Source: Paenibacillus agri
Lineage (GTDB): Bacteria > Bacillota > Bacilli > Paenibacillales > Paenibacillaceae
Reading direction: 5' to 3'
Length of the DNA: 64,000 nucleotides
Assembly: GCF_013359945.1 (NCBI RefSeq)
Contig: NZ_JABWCS010000204.1
Coordinates: 90,804-154,803, forward strand
A program made the position numbers and the translations under genes. The notes under the pieces were generated by a model. That model did not search any database, was not told where the DNA came from, and worked only from the letters and a program-made list of their open reading frames with translations. Positions 18,965 through 27,183 of this stretch are shown here, in pieces; positions within the stretch are counted from its first letter, which is position 1, and each line of letters starts with the position of its first letter.

Positions 18965-19153
18965 ATGAAGCCGCTGCAAATTTCGCCAGAAACGGCCATT
19001 GCCCTGTCCAAACAGCTTGGTGTTCCCTTGGAACACTTGATGCATATGCCCCAACATATTTTGCTGCAAAAGATAGCTGAGCTATCCAAGAAGAACACAA
19101 CACAGGCCGAAGACGGGCCGGAATTGCCTTCATCCGGGAAGGATGGACAATGA
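18965..19153 (+). CDS. YycC-like small protein
   Basis: 62 residues. The first 43 residues match the Bacillus YycC pattern, including RPLQIS-like KPLQIS, PLEHLMHMPQHILLQK and AELSKK; the remaining 19 residues are a polar extension. The function of YycC is unknown. AAGGAGG lies 6 bases before the ATG. The stop overlaps the next start (ATGA), indicating translational coupling to the zinc-ribbon-like protein. Confidence 0.8.
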   Translation: MKPLQISPETAIALSKQLGVPLEHLMHMPQHILLQKIAELSKKNTTQAEDGPELPSSGKDGQ

Positions 19154-19380
19154 TCCCTTTCAGCCACACCTGGCCTTATGACATTATACTGGGCGATATG
19201 TACGTGCAATACTGCCCGTTCTGTACCCATGAGAATGTGCTGCTGCCCCTAAAACCGAAAGAACTGCCTCTTATCCGTGATGGCAAGAAGCGACTTCTGG
19301 TCTTTCCCTGCTGCAGCACCAGCCTCACGGTCATCGACAACGATGCCGACTATCTGCTGTTCGACCGCGCCGTAAGATGA
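19150..19380 (+). CDS. Small cysteine-pair protein, zinc-ribbon-like
   Basis: 76 residues with two cysteine pairs, YCPFC (about 21-25) and FPCCS (about 58-62), that could bind one zinc ion. I do not recognise a named family. It overlaps the YycC-like gene by 4 bp, so both products are made from one message and may act together. No membrane segment. A strong hairpin terminator follows. Confidence 0.65.
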   Translation: MIPFSHTWPYDIILGDMYVQYCPFCTHENVLLPLKPKELPLIRDGKKRLLVFPCCSTSLTVIDNDADYLLFDRAVR

Positions 19381-19436
19381 CTTTAGCGTAAAAAGAGGAC
19401 AGGCAACGGGCCGTTTAGGAAGTCCCAGCCGATGGC

Positions 19437-19470
19437 AAAGCGCAGAGAGGAGCTCCTCTCTGCGCTTTTT
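19437..19470. terminator. Bidirectional terminator between convergent genes
   Basis: AAAGCGCAGAGAGGAG pairs with CTCCTCTCTGCGCTTT as one long palindrome, with T5 on the plus side. It separates the YycC-like operon from the minus-strand DUF2225 gene. Confidence 0.85.
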
Positions 19471-19510
19471 CTATGTCTCCAGCCAGAGGAGGAACATAGC
19501 TCACGTACCG

Positions 19511-20224
19511 TTAGCTTCCTACCGAATCGGAAGGAAGTCCATCCTCGCTAATCTCTTCACCACGCATCTGCTCACGCAGAATCGTCCATTGCTCACGTGC
19601 GGCCCGGATCATCGCTGCATCCATAATCCGCTGATCATTCACCAGGCGGGAGAACCATTTGACTGCATCAGAGAAATTACCTGTGCGCCGGTTAAGCTCT
19701 CCAATGAGGAACATCAGCCGGGCATCATTTCCGCCGATACCATCGCCCTCATACACCTTGATATAAGCGTCTAGAGAGTACTGCAGAAAGCGCATCTCCT
19801 GCGGCGTGTCTCCCTGATAGCGGTACAACCAGGCGATATGATGGAGCAGGCTCGCTATAATGCGATCCTTGTCATTGATGCTCTGGGCACACAATAGCGC
19901 GAGCTTATATGTCTCCAGTGCTTCTCCCCAGCTACGCTTCTCACCGAAGTCACGCGTTTTCCAGCGTTTTCCGACCTGATCATTAAAGGCTTTGCGCTGC
20001 CAATCAGCAAGCTTGTCCGCAGAATTCTCTGTAGAGGCAAATCCGCATTGCGGGCAGACTCTCACAACATAATAATCCGGATTCTCATTCTTGTAATAAG
20101 AACAAAAATCCGCATCGCGGCGTTCTGCTTTTTTGAGGCTGGGCCGTACCCGGGAGGTTAAAAACTCGTGTTCACAGTTACAGCACTGAACCTTGATGGA
20201 ATACAAAGGTATTAATTCTGTCAA
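19511..20224 (-). CDS. DUF2225 zinc-ribbon/TPR-like protein
   Basis: 237 residues. The N-terminus carries cysteine pairs QCCNCEHEF (about 13-21) and RVCPQCGFAS (about 55-64), the DUF2225 zinc ribbon. The remainder is helical with TPR-like repeats (YKLALLCAQSI, LQYSLDAYIKVY, AVKWFSRLVND), suggesting a scaffold role. Function is not established for the family. TTG at 20224 follows AAAGGAATGAGGG. It lies 33 bp after the globin gene on the same strand, probably co-transcribed. Confidence 0.8.
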   Translation of the reverse strand: MTELIPLYSIKVQCCNCEHEFLTSRVRPSLKKAERRDADFCSYYKNENPDYYVVRVCPQCGFASTENSADKLADWQRKAFNDQVGKRWKTRDFGEKRSWGEALETYKLALLCAQSINDKDRIIASLLHHIAWLYRYQGDTPQEMRFLQYSLDAYIKVYEGDGIGGNDARLMFLIGELNRRTGNFSDAVKWFSRLVNDQRIMDAAMIRAAREQWTILREQMRGEEISEDGLPSDSVGS

Positions 20225-20257
20225 ATGCCCTCATTCCTTTCGCCATAGAACCTTATC

Positions 20258-20641
20258 TTATTCTTGGGGCATGTTCACAAAGTGATGCGCAGGGCCAGCC
20301 AGGCGATTTAATACAAAAGAACGCAGGGGCTCCTCCACTTCTCTCTCCTCCAGCGCTTCTTTCATGCACTGCAGCCATTCCTCTGCACGCTCCGGGGTAA
20401 TCGGAACATGCATATGCCGGGCTCTCATCATGGGATGCCCGTGAAGCTCAGAGAAGAGCGCAGGGCCGCCAAAGAATTGGCTCAGGAATTGATACTGCTT
20501 CTCCAGGACAGGCGCAATGTCCTCGGGGAACAATGGACCAAGCTGTGGGTGGGCTTGAACTTTGCTATAGAAGACCTCCACCAGGCGGTGAAGACCTTCA
20601 GCGCCCCCCAGGTTAACATATATACTGTCATTTGGATTCAT
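20258..20641 (-). CDS. Group II truncated hemoglobin (YjbI-like)
   Basis: 127 residues. It follows Bacillus YjbI closely: YVNLGGAEGLHRLVEVFY at the start, then FPED, YQFLSQFFGGP, and the proximal histidine region HGHPMMRARHMHVPIT (about 69-84), then EWLQCMKEAL. Group II truncated globins bind O2 or NO and are linked to oxidative or nitrosative stress. In Bacillus, yjbI sits beside the Spx adaptor gene; here its partner is a DUF2225 gene. The start is uncertain: an ATG 8 codons upstream exists, but the chosen one fits family length. Confidence 0.9.
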   Translation of the reverse strand: MNPNDSIYVNLGGAEGLHRLVEVFYSKVQAHPQLGPLFPEDIAPVLEKQYQFLSQFFGGPALFSELHGHPMMRARHMHVPITPERAEEWLQCMKEALEEREVEEPLRSFVLNRLAGPAHHFVNMPQE

Positions 20642-20756
20642 TGAAAAGTACCAGCTTTCTTCCATAATAATGTAACGGCCTTTTCATTATACCAAAAAAA
20701 CAGCCTATAATGATATCTGTCCCGAGGACTTCAAATCTTGCATACTGCGTATAGAC

Positions 20757-20786
20757 AAAAAAGACGCTAAACGATTGTTTAGCGTC
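20757..20786 (-). terminator. Terminator after the small membrane peptide gene
   Basis: Read on the minus strand, GACGCTAAAC/GTTTAGCGTC forms a perfect stem around AATC-type loop bases, followed by T6. It points at the 31-codon frame immediately upstream. Confidence 0.85.
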
Positions 20787-20798
20787 ATTATTACATAT

Positions 20799-20894
20799 TC
20801 AATAGGTCCGAAAGTCCTCATCACCAGGCGGGACGAGGGAAGCACGGATCACATATACAAAAGCACAAACCAGCACTCCGGCAACTATGCTCAT
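20799..20894 (-). CDS. 31-residue single-helix membrane peptide
   Basis: A short frame: MSIVAGVLVCAFVYVIRASL followed by VPPGDEDFRTY, that is, one hydrophobic helix and a charged tail. GGAG lies 8 bases before the ATG, an AT-rich promoter-like region with TATAAA and TTGAAT lies further upstream, and a strong T6 terminator stands 13 bp after the stop. This gives a complete minimal gene. No family recognised. Small single-helix peptides often modulate membrane complexes; ylbJ begins nearby on the other strand. An alternative ATG two codons earlier is too close to the ribosome site. Confidence 0.55.
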   Translation of the reverse strand: MSIVAGVLVCAFVYVIRASLVPPGDEDFRTY

Positions 20895-21091
20895 CACCAT
20901 CACTCCATCCCTAATTATCTGATGTACAGCGGTGTTGTATTTATTAATTTTATAATATCACAAATTCAACCGAAAAGCACAGACATTTGTAACCGCTTTC
21001 CTTGTTTTTTTGTGTCTTTTGTCCTTCTTTTTTGTGCTGTTTGTCCCTGTTTTTGCATATCTTCTTAGCAATAGACCTGGAGGCATAAATC

Positions 21092-22330
21092 ATGATCATG
21101 AAAAGAATAGGTGGCCCTTTGCTGGCTTTCGGGCTGGCGGGCTGCATGGTACTGATGCTGGTACATCCCGGATCATCCCTTACCGCTGCACTGCGCGGAC
21201 TCTCCATCTGGTGGGATGTTCTGTTTCCGTCGCTGTTCCCTTTCTTCGTCATCTCCGAGATGATGCTGGGCTTTGGTGTAGTCCATCTCTTTGGTACCTT
21301 GCTTGATCCATTGATGCGCCCGCTGTTTCGTATACCAGGCAGCGGCGGTTTCGTAGCCGCCATGGGATATGTCTCAGGATACCCCGTTGGCGCCAAATTA
21401 ACCGCCAAGCTGCGTGAGCAGAACTTGATTACTCGGGTAGAAGGAGAACGGCTGGTGGCTTTCACCACCTCTTCCGATCCTATTTTCCTGCTTGGCGCGG
21501 TTTCTGTCGGATTTTTTCACGACGCGTCTTTGGGCCTAATCCTGGCCATTTCTCATTATGGCGGCGGGCTGCTAGTCGGGCTGTTGATGTCTCTTCATGG
21601 CCGGAGGGCAGCGGCCACCCCCGATCTTTCCATCACCGCGCCTGTGCAGCCCCACACGGGACAAGGTATGGGCAGGATTCGCACTGCGCTGTCTGCGATG
21701 GCTGAGGCCCGGCGCAGGGATGGCCGAAGCCTGGGTGAGATCATGAAAGATGCTATTCAGTCCTCTTTAAAACTTATTATTGTCGTCGGCGGCCTAGTTG
21801 TATTCTTCAGCGTGCTGATGGAGTTACTATCGCGCGCCGGCATCATGTCGTCGCTCTTCACTCTTGTAGGGGCCCTGCTGTCCCTGATCGGCTTTTCACC
21901 GGAGCTAGCGCAAGCTTTGGTAGGCGGATTCTTCGAAGTCACCCTCGGCGTCCGTTCCGCCGGGGAAGCAGCCTCTGCCGTGCCGCTTCACTTCAAAATC
22001 GCAGCAGCGGCCTTCATCCTGTCCTGGGGCGGTCTGTCTGTCCACGCCCAGGTCGCAAGCATTCTGAACGGCACGGGGCTGCGCTACCTGCCGTTCATGA
22101 TCGCACGCCTGGTGCATGGCGTGCTCGCGGCGAGCCTCGCCTTGCTGCTATGGCAGCCCGTCGCTGGCGGCCGGCTGGTGGCGGCCTGGAGCCACTGGCC
22201 TCCCGCAGCCTCACTTTCAACTGCCGGCTCCAGCCTCGGCGCGAGCCTTGTGCTACTCGGCCTACTCCTTAGCGTAGCCCTCTTGCTGGCGCTGGTGCTG
22301 TCCCTGCTGCGGCTGCACCGCAAGGGCTGA
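21092..22330 (+). CDS. ylbJ: Sporulation integral membrane protein YlbJ
   Basis: 412 residues, about ten membrane helices with two related halves (nucleoside-recognition/Gate-type domain). YlbJ landmarks visible are WWDVLFPSLFPFFVISE (about 42-58), GYVSGYPVGAKLT (about 92-104) and a C-terminal LSWGGLSVHAQVASIL. In Bacillus, ylbJ is sigma-E controlled and needed for heat-resistant spores. A polar, basic loop (about 170-220) separates the halves. The ATG follows CTGGAGG. Very GC-rich toward the 3' end. The last roughly 60 residues are Ala/Leu/Ser-rich and longer than I expect for the family. Confidence 0.85.
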   Translation: MIMKRIGGPLLAFGLAGCMVLMLVHPGSSLTAALRGLSIWWDVLFPSLFPFFVISEMMLGFGVVHLFGTLLDPLMRPLFRIPGSGGFVAAMGYVSGYPVGAKLTAKLREQNLITRVEGERLVAFTTSSDPIFLLGAVSVGFFHDASLGLILAISHYGGGLLVGLLMSLHGRRAAATPDLSITAPVQPHTGQGMGRIRTALSAMAEARRRDGRSLGEIMKDAIQSSLKLIIVVGGLVVFFSVLMELLSRAGIMSSLFTLVGALLSLIGFSPELAQALVGGFFEVTLGVRSAGEAASAVPLHFKIAAAAFILSWGGLSVHAQVASILNGTGLRYLPFMIARLVHGVLAASLALLLWQPVAGGRLVAAWSHWPPAASLSTAGSSLGASLVLLGLLLSVALLLALVLSLLRLHRKG

Positions 22331-22443
22331 CCGCTGAGGCTCTGTGATCAGCTTTGCTCTTTTACACCCTCAAATATTGTGTTCCGCATCAAGATTGATT
22401 ATGATCGGTGTATGACTGAATTAAACAAAGGAGCCTGTACATC

Positions 22444-23247
22444 TTGAGATATTATGTTCTGGACCGCGGTGATGATCTGTCCATCAATCTTGCGGAGCAA
22501 TTTCACAAGCTGGCGGCGGAGCGAAACCTGGAGCTGGATGCCGAGTCCCCGGAGATTGTCATCTCAATTGGTGGAGATGGCACGATGCTTCATGCTTTTC
22601 ACACCTTTATCGACCGCATTCCGAATCTGGCGTTTGTAGGCGTGCATACAGGCCACCTCGGCTTCTATGCTGACTGGAAGGCGCAGGAGTTGCCTACCCT
22701 GATCGACTATATGTGCGGGACGGAAAATGGAAATCCAAAAAAGCCGAGAATTGTGCAGTACCCTCTGTTAGAACTGGAAATTCACAAGAAATCCGGGTCC
22801 ACCTCCCACATTGCGCTGAATGAATTCACCCTTAAAGGGGTGGATGGTACCGTAGTCATCCAGATTGACATTAATGACGTGTCGTTTGAGATGTTTCGGG
22901 GGGACGGAATTTGTATCTCCACCCCTTCCGGCAGTACCGCATATAATAAAAGCCTTGGCGGTGCTATGGTTCACCCTACCATTGAGGCTCTGCAGATTTC
23001 GGAAATTGCTTCCATTAACAACCGTGTGTTCCGCACGATGGGTTCACCACTACTGCTGCCGAAGCATCATCACACCGATATCTTTTCACGCAAAGAGCAG
23101 CGTCTGCTATTAACAGTGGACCATGTCAATATACCGGTCGATGATCTGATTTCCGTGCGCTGTCAGGTATCCTCCAAAAAAATCAGCTTTGCCCGCTACC
23201 GCCCGTTCCCGTTCTGGAACCGTGTTCGCGAAGCTTTTCTCGTCTAG
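22444..23247 (+). CDS. nadK: NAD kinase
   Basis: 267 residues. The ATP-NAD kinase signature GGDGTML is at about residues 43-49, and the second conserved block GSTAYNKSLGGA at about 167-178 is clear. It phosphorylates NAD to NADP with ATP or polyphosphate, in the cytoplasm. Length and loops resemble the short Bacillus PpnKB form. The TTG start has AAAGGAG upstream with 9 bases between. A terminator follows, so it is a single unit. Confidence 0.94.
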   Translation: MRYYVLDRGDDLSINLAEQFHKLAAERNLELDAESPEIVISIGGDGTMLHAFHTFIDRIPNLAFVGVHTGHLGFYADWKAQELPTLIDYMCGTENGNPKKPRIVQYPLLELEIHKKSGSTSHIALNEFTLKGVDGTVVIQIDINDVSFEMFRGDGICISTPSGSTAYNKSLGGAMVHPTIEALQISEIASINNRVFRTMGSPLLLPKHHHTDIFSRKEQRLLLTVDHVNIPVDDLISVRCQVSSKKISFARYRPFPFWNRVREAFLV

Positions 23248-23301
23248 GTCAAACACCGGGACGGCCCAGTTTTGACCCGCATAATTGTACTAAACACAAG
23301 G

Positions 23302-23330
23302 GCCGGGGATAACTATATCTCCGGCTTTTT
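23302..23330 (+). terminator. Terminator after nadK
   Basis: GCCGG-G-GATA pairs with TATC-T-CCGGC around ACTA, then TTTTT. Confidence 0.85.
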
Positions 23331-23442
23331 CATGCTGACAAAACTACCGAATACAGCTAACATGATTCGATAGACTAGAGAGAATTCAAATGGTATAATG
23401 AGCCTATTTTACAAAGTGTTCCATATTAAAGGAGAGAATCTG

Positions 23443-24621
23443 TTGAAAAAACTATTAACCATTATGGTCGCGAGTCTACTAGCCCTCGTTATGGCCATTC
23501 CCGCTTTTGCGGCCGAGAAACCGATTGAAGTCTACATTAATGGCAGCAAGGTCCCTTTTACCTCAGGGGCTCCATATCTGCAGAATAACACCATACTGGT
23601 ACCTTTCCGCGTTGTTTTCGAAAAACTGGGACTTAAGGTACTCTGGGATGCGAAGACCGGAACCGTCACCGGTACAGGAAAAAGCTTGTCCGTCAGCCTT
23701 AAAATTGGCAGCAAGGTAGCCATGGTTAACGGAACCGCTACGAAACTCCCCATTGCACCTGTAGCCAAGGCAGGAACCACATACATACCCTTGCGTTTCA
23801 TAGCTGAAGCGACAGGCGGAACAGCCGTATGGAATCCGTCCTCACGTACGGTCAACATTCAAGCCTCAACTACTGACTCCGCTGCTGAAGCCATAGCGAT
23901 TACAGAAGTAATCAAGCTGGCTAACAAGTACCACAATGAAAAAAATGCCGAAAAATACTTCTCCCTGGTTGATCCGGACTCCACCAGCGATGATTCGATC
24001 GCAGACCTCAAGGAACAATTTAAGAGATTCGATCAGACCAATACTATCGACAAAGTCGAAATCATTGATTTGAAAGCCGATGAGGCAACGGTCTATACAA
24101 CAGAAACCAACCGCCGGTTAGGCGGGAGTTACTTCCCTGATCAGAAGTACGAATACTTATATACCCTTGTTCGACTAAGTGGGAAATGGAAAATTTCCGA
24201 GGTGGAAAGTCAGGACAGTGTTGTTCTCTTAACCCGTGAGCAAGGCCTGAAGCCCGCGAATGTGCTTCAAGACGATTCCACAGCCATTTTGAATAATCTT
24301 ACGAAATACTTCCAGTACATGAATGAGAAAAACGCCAATAAGGTTGTAACAACAATGACATCAAACGGAGCAGAAAATGACGAATTCCTTATAGGTGATT
24401 TCGAAGAGTTCTTTGATTCCTATGATCTTACTTATACCCCGATCGTCTCTAATATCTTCTACTATAATGCCGGGGAAGCCGCTGTCTATGTAGAGAGTAA
24501 GGTAAAAGAAGCAGGCGAGAGAGCCAGCTTCCAAACTGGGGCGATCTACGTTCTGTCCAAATCGGCAAATGGAGCCTGGACCATCGACACCAGCTATGTG
24601 GTTTCCAACAAGCAACTTTAA
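23443..24621 (+). CDS. Exported protein with copper-amine-oxidase-N domain
   Basis: 392 residues. Signal peptide (KKLLTIMVASLLALVMA, cut near AFA-AE). Residues about 27-143 form the copper amine oxidase N-terminal-like domain, seen from IEVYINGSKVPFTSGAP, the repeated ILVPFRV and YIPLRFIAEATGG motifs. Two related soluble modules follow (about 150-265 and 280-392), each with a KYHNEKNA or KYFQYMNEKNA start. The amine-oxidase-N domain is a common surface module in Paenibacillus without oxidase activity. The TTG start follows AAAGGAGAG. The S41 protease gene follows 27 bp on, so the two are likely an operon. Confidence 0.8.
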   Translation: MKKLLTIMVASLLALVMAIPAFAAEKPIEVYINGSKVPFTSGAPYLQNNTILVPFRVVFEKLGLKVLWDAKTGTVTGTGKSLSVSLKIGSKVAMVNGTATKLPIAPVAKAGTTYIPLRFIAEATGGTAVWNPSSRTVNIQASTTDSAAEAIAITEVIKLANKYHNEKNAEKYFSLVDPDSTSDDSIADLKEQFKRFDQTNTIDKVEIIDLKADEATVYTTETNRRLGGSYFPDQKYEYLYTLVRLSGKWKISEVESQDSVVLLTREQGLKPANVLQDDSTAILNNLTKYFQYMNEKNANKVVTTMTSNGAENDEFLIGDFEEFFDSYDLTYTPIVSNIFYYNAGEAAVYVESKVKEAGERASFQTGAIYVLSKSANGAWTIDTSYVVSNKQL

Positions 24622-24648
24622 AAACTATATAAAGGGCGTGTGCATTTT

Positions 24649-26085
24649 ATGAAATCCGGAAAAGTTATGACCGCTCTCCTTAGCGGCTGTCTGGCCCTGA
24701 CGCTTGTACTGGCACCGGTTGCTTCAGCGGCCGAATCTGCCAAGGCAGTCTCGAATGAAGACCTCATCAACGAAGTTATGCAATATTTGGAGAACTACAA
24801 TCTTTCAGGTGTAGACAAGGATACCCTGATTCGCGGTGCCATCGATGGCATGGTCAACACGCTGGATGATCCGTACAGTCAGTATTTCGATGCCAATGAG
24901 GCGGCTGATTTCTCCCATCAGGTTGATCTTGAATTTGTAGGCATCGGGGTCAAACTGCAATATACAACTACTGAGCTATACATTGAAGAAGTAATCGCAG
25001 GATCACCTGCTGAGAAAGCCGGTCTTAAACGTGGCGATGTCATTCTCAAAGTGGATGGCGTACCCGTTGAAGAGACTGAAGGCGATGAGCTGAGCGGAGC
25101 GTCAGGGACCAAAGTAACCCTGCTTATTCAGCGTGACGGAGTTTCTAAATCCATTCGCGTGACGCGGGGAGAGATTGCTTCGACTGCCGTCACCGGACAA
25201 ATCATCGGTCCCAAAATCGCTTATGTCAGCCTGAGCGGCTTTACCCAAACCGCAGACGAGGAATTTGCCCAAGTATTGAAAAAAATGCGTACGGCAGGCA
25301 TGAAGTCGATGGTGCTGGATCTTCGTGATAACGTGGGCGGTTATATGGATTCAGCCTACAATATTGCTTCCATGTTCATGGACAAGGGCATCATGATGTA
25401 CACCTCCGACCAGACCGGTAAGCTGATTCCGGTAACCATTACGAATGGCAGTAAAATAGGGGTACCGGTTGTCATTCTAACAAACGCTTATACGGCCAGC
25501 GCTTCTGAAGCCTTAACCGGGGCGCTACGGGATAACAAAATCGCTACCGTTGTAGGTACACGTTCCTTCGGGAAAGCGCGGATCCAGAGCCTGCTGCCCA
25601 TGTCCAATGGTGATATGCTTAAGCTCACTACACAGAAGTATTTGACGCCTACTAAGGAAGATTTTAACCATATCGGACTTACTCCGACGATTGAGGTGCA
25701 GGGTAAAACGGCACAGCTGATCACCGCACTTAAAATTGCAGGATTGTCCACGATTGAAGCCTCCGGGGATAATCATATTCTGGATATCAATGGGGTGCCT
25801 TTGGCCGGCAACGTCGGCTTGATCAAGCAAGGGAACACTATTTATGCTTCTGCACGCGTGCTTTCCGCTCTCGTGGAGGGTGAACTCGCATGGGACGCAA
25901 AGAATAAAAAAGTTGTCGTAACCAACGTTGCAGGCGTTGCTTCCGGATTCACCATTGCCTCCAAGGCGGCCCTCTCCAAAGATGGCGAGACCTATATTGA
26001 TTTGAACGCCTTCAAGCAGAAATTCCCTGCACTGGCGTGGAGCTATAATGCTGCTCAGAATAAATTGAAATTATCTGTAAAATAA
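24649..26085 (+). CDS. S41 C-terminal-processing protease with fused amine-oxidase-N-like domain
   Basis: 478 residues. Signal peptide, then a helical lead (about 30-80), a PDZ domain (GIGVKL...GSPAEKAGLKRGDVILKVDG, about 95-160), and the S41 catalytic domain with Ser in YTASASEALTGAL (about 282-294) and Lys in SFGKARIQ (about 308-315). The last roughly 110 residues resemble a copper-amine-oxidase-N module (IYASARVLSALVEGELAWD). CtpA-type enzymes cleave C-terminal tails of exported proteins. ATG at 24649 has AAAGGGCGTG upstream. The product probably acts outside the membrane, with the preceding exported protein as possible partner. Confidence 0.88.
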   Translation: MKSGKVMTALLSGCLALTLVLAPVASAAESAKAVSNEDLINEVMQYLENYNLSGVDKDTLIRGAIDGMVNTLDDPYSQYFDANEAADFSHQVDLEFVGIGVKLQYTTTELYIEEVIAGSPAEKAGLKRGDVILKVDGVPVEETEGDELSGASGTKVTLLIQRDGVSKSIRVTRGEIASTAVTGQIIGPKIAYVSLSGFTQTADEEFAQVLKKMRTAGMKSMVLDLRDNVGGYMDSAYNIASMFMDKGIMMYTSDQTGKLIPVTITNGSKIGVPVVILTNAYTASASEALTGALRDNKIATVVGTRSFGKARIQSLLPMSNGDMLKLTTQKYLTPTKEDFNHIGLTPTIEVQGKTAQLITALKIAGLSTIEASGDNHILDINGVPLAGNVGLIKQGNTIYASARVLSALVEGELAWDAKNKKVVVTNVAGVASGFTIASKAALSKDGETYIDLNAFKQKFPALAWSYNAAQNKLKLSVK

Positions 26086-26099
26086 ACGATAACTATACT

Positions 26100-26147
26100 A
26101 AAGGGACTGTTCTCCTGTAGAATTACTACAGTGAAACAGTCCCTTTT
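26100..26147. terminator. Terminator after the S41 protease gene
   Basis: AAAGGGACTGTT-CTC-CTGTAG pairs with CTACAG-TGA-AACAGTCCCTTT, then a T-run; also lies after the convergent yutD. Confidence 0.85.
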
Positions 26148-26194
26148 GATTACATAAATGATATTAGAAGGTGCATGGTCTAACCAAACCCTGC

Positions 26195-26971
26195 TTAATC
26201 CTGCGGTTCCTGAGAAGCTTGGGAGCCTAGAGGATTTTGTTGATTTTGCTGGTTTTGTTGGTTTTGTTGGTTTTGTTGGTTTTGCTGGTTTTGTTGGTTT
26301 TGTTGGTTTTGCTGGTTTTGTTGGTTTTGAGGCTTTGGAGCGTTCTGAGGGTTCGGCGTGTTTTGTTGGCCGCTTGGCGGCTGGCCTTCCCGCTTTCCTT
26401 GGGAGTTACGATCACGATCTCGTTCCCGCCCAGGTTTCTTCCCTTGTCCCTCTTTAGCACGATGGTTCTTACTTTGATGCTCCCGAACAGGCTTATCCTT
26501 CACCTGGTTGTCTCTTCCCGATGCTTCTTTAGCCGCATTGGAATTCGATCTTCCGGAATGCTCACGGCCTGTATTCTCCTGGGCTGACGCTTGGCGCACA
26601 GCCGGCTCTTGTGTCATCTCTTCTGATGGCTCATTCTCCGCAATCTGAACCTGCGGATCTTTGATCAGAATATCCTTGTACATGCCTTCTTTTGGCTGTT
26701 CTTTCGATTTTTGCAGCACAAAATAGGCGCAGCCAAAATTGCAGTATTCATTAATGTAATCCACCATGCCTGAAATTGCTGTATCCCGGTTCACCTTTGG
26801 ATGGTTGTCCCGGTAAAAGCCTTTCAGACGCAATTGGCTGTAACCCCAGTCGCCGACGATGTAATCATATCGTTCCAGCACTTCGCTGTATCTCCCGCGA
26901 AAAGCCTCCGGATTCCATCCGTCTTTGTGGTCCAGCATCAGCTCGTAGCCTTTTCCGCCTATAACGATCAA
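26195..26971 (-). CDS. yutD: YutD-like protein with long Gln/Asn-repeat tail
   Basis: 258 residues. The first about 95 residues form the YutD (DUF1027) domain: GWNPEAFRGRYSEVL, DYIVGDWGYSQLRLKGFY, GMVDYINEYCNFGCAYFVL. Its function is unknown. The remaining about 160 residues are an unstructured tail rich in charged residues, Gln and Asn, ending in roughly ten (QQN) units encoded by a 9-bp tandem array. Bacillus YutD is close to the bare domain, so the tail is an addition. It lies next to lipA as in Bacillus. No good ribosome site is visible before the ATG at 26971, so a shorter start is possible. Confidence 0.8.
   Translation of the reverse strand: MIVIGGKGYELMLDHKDGWNPEAFRGRYSEVLERYDYIVGDWGYSQLRLKGFYRDNHPKVNRDTAISGMVDYINEYCNFGCAYFVLQKSKEQPKEGMYKDILIKDPQVQIAENEPSEEMTQEPAVRQASAQENTGREHSGRSNSNAAKEASGRDNQVKDKPVREHQSKNHRAKEGQGKKPGRERDRDRNSQGKREGQPPSGQQNTPNPQNAPKPQNQQNQQNQQNQQNQQNQQNQQNQQNQQNQQNPLGSQASQEPQD
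26235..26330. repeat. 9-bp tandem repeat inside yutD
   Basis: About ten copies of TTTTGTTGG or TTTTGCTGG in register, encoding Gln-Gln-Asn on the minus strand. The unit is a multiple of three, so copy-number change keeps the frame. Confidence 0.9.
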
Positions 26972-27013
26972 GCTTTTTGTCGCCTGCCTTTCATTAGAAG
27001 AGGGGAGCGCTGA

Positions 27014-27183
27014 TCGGCCGTCATTGCGGGAATTTTGGACTTACGGTCGCTGTTGTGGTCCAATTTCTTCATTTGTAACCGCTATGCGGTTGAAATTGGA
27101 CCACAGCGTCTGCTTCCGAAGCTAGCTTTCCTCCGGAAAGCTTTTAGACGAGCGCTACGCTCCTCCAGTTCCAAAATTCCCTC
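27014..27183. repeat. Multi-hairpin intergenic element, copy A
   Basis: Outer arms GGGAATTTTGGA (27028-27039) and TCCAAAATTCCC (27170-27181) pair perfectly. Inside are an 18-bp stem with a TT bulge (27048-27067 with 27092-27108), capped by AACCGC-TAT-GCGGTT (27077-27091), a hairpin AGCTTTCC-TCC-GGAAAGCT (27124-27142), and GAGCG-CTA-CGCTC (27050s; 27150-27162). The same order of stems occurs in copy B near 40.1 kb with different stem sequences. Lies between yutD and lipA. Not a known family to me; could be a structured RNA or a MITE-like DNA element. Confidence 0.8.

Noticed and set aside
26235..26330. Possible CRISPR or telomere-like array of TTTTGTTGG
   Set aside because: It is a 9-bp coding repeat in frame with yutD.
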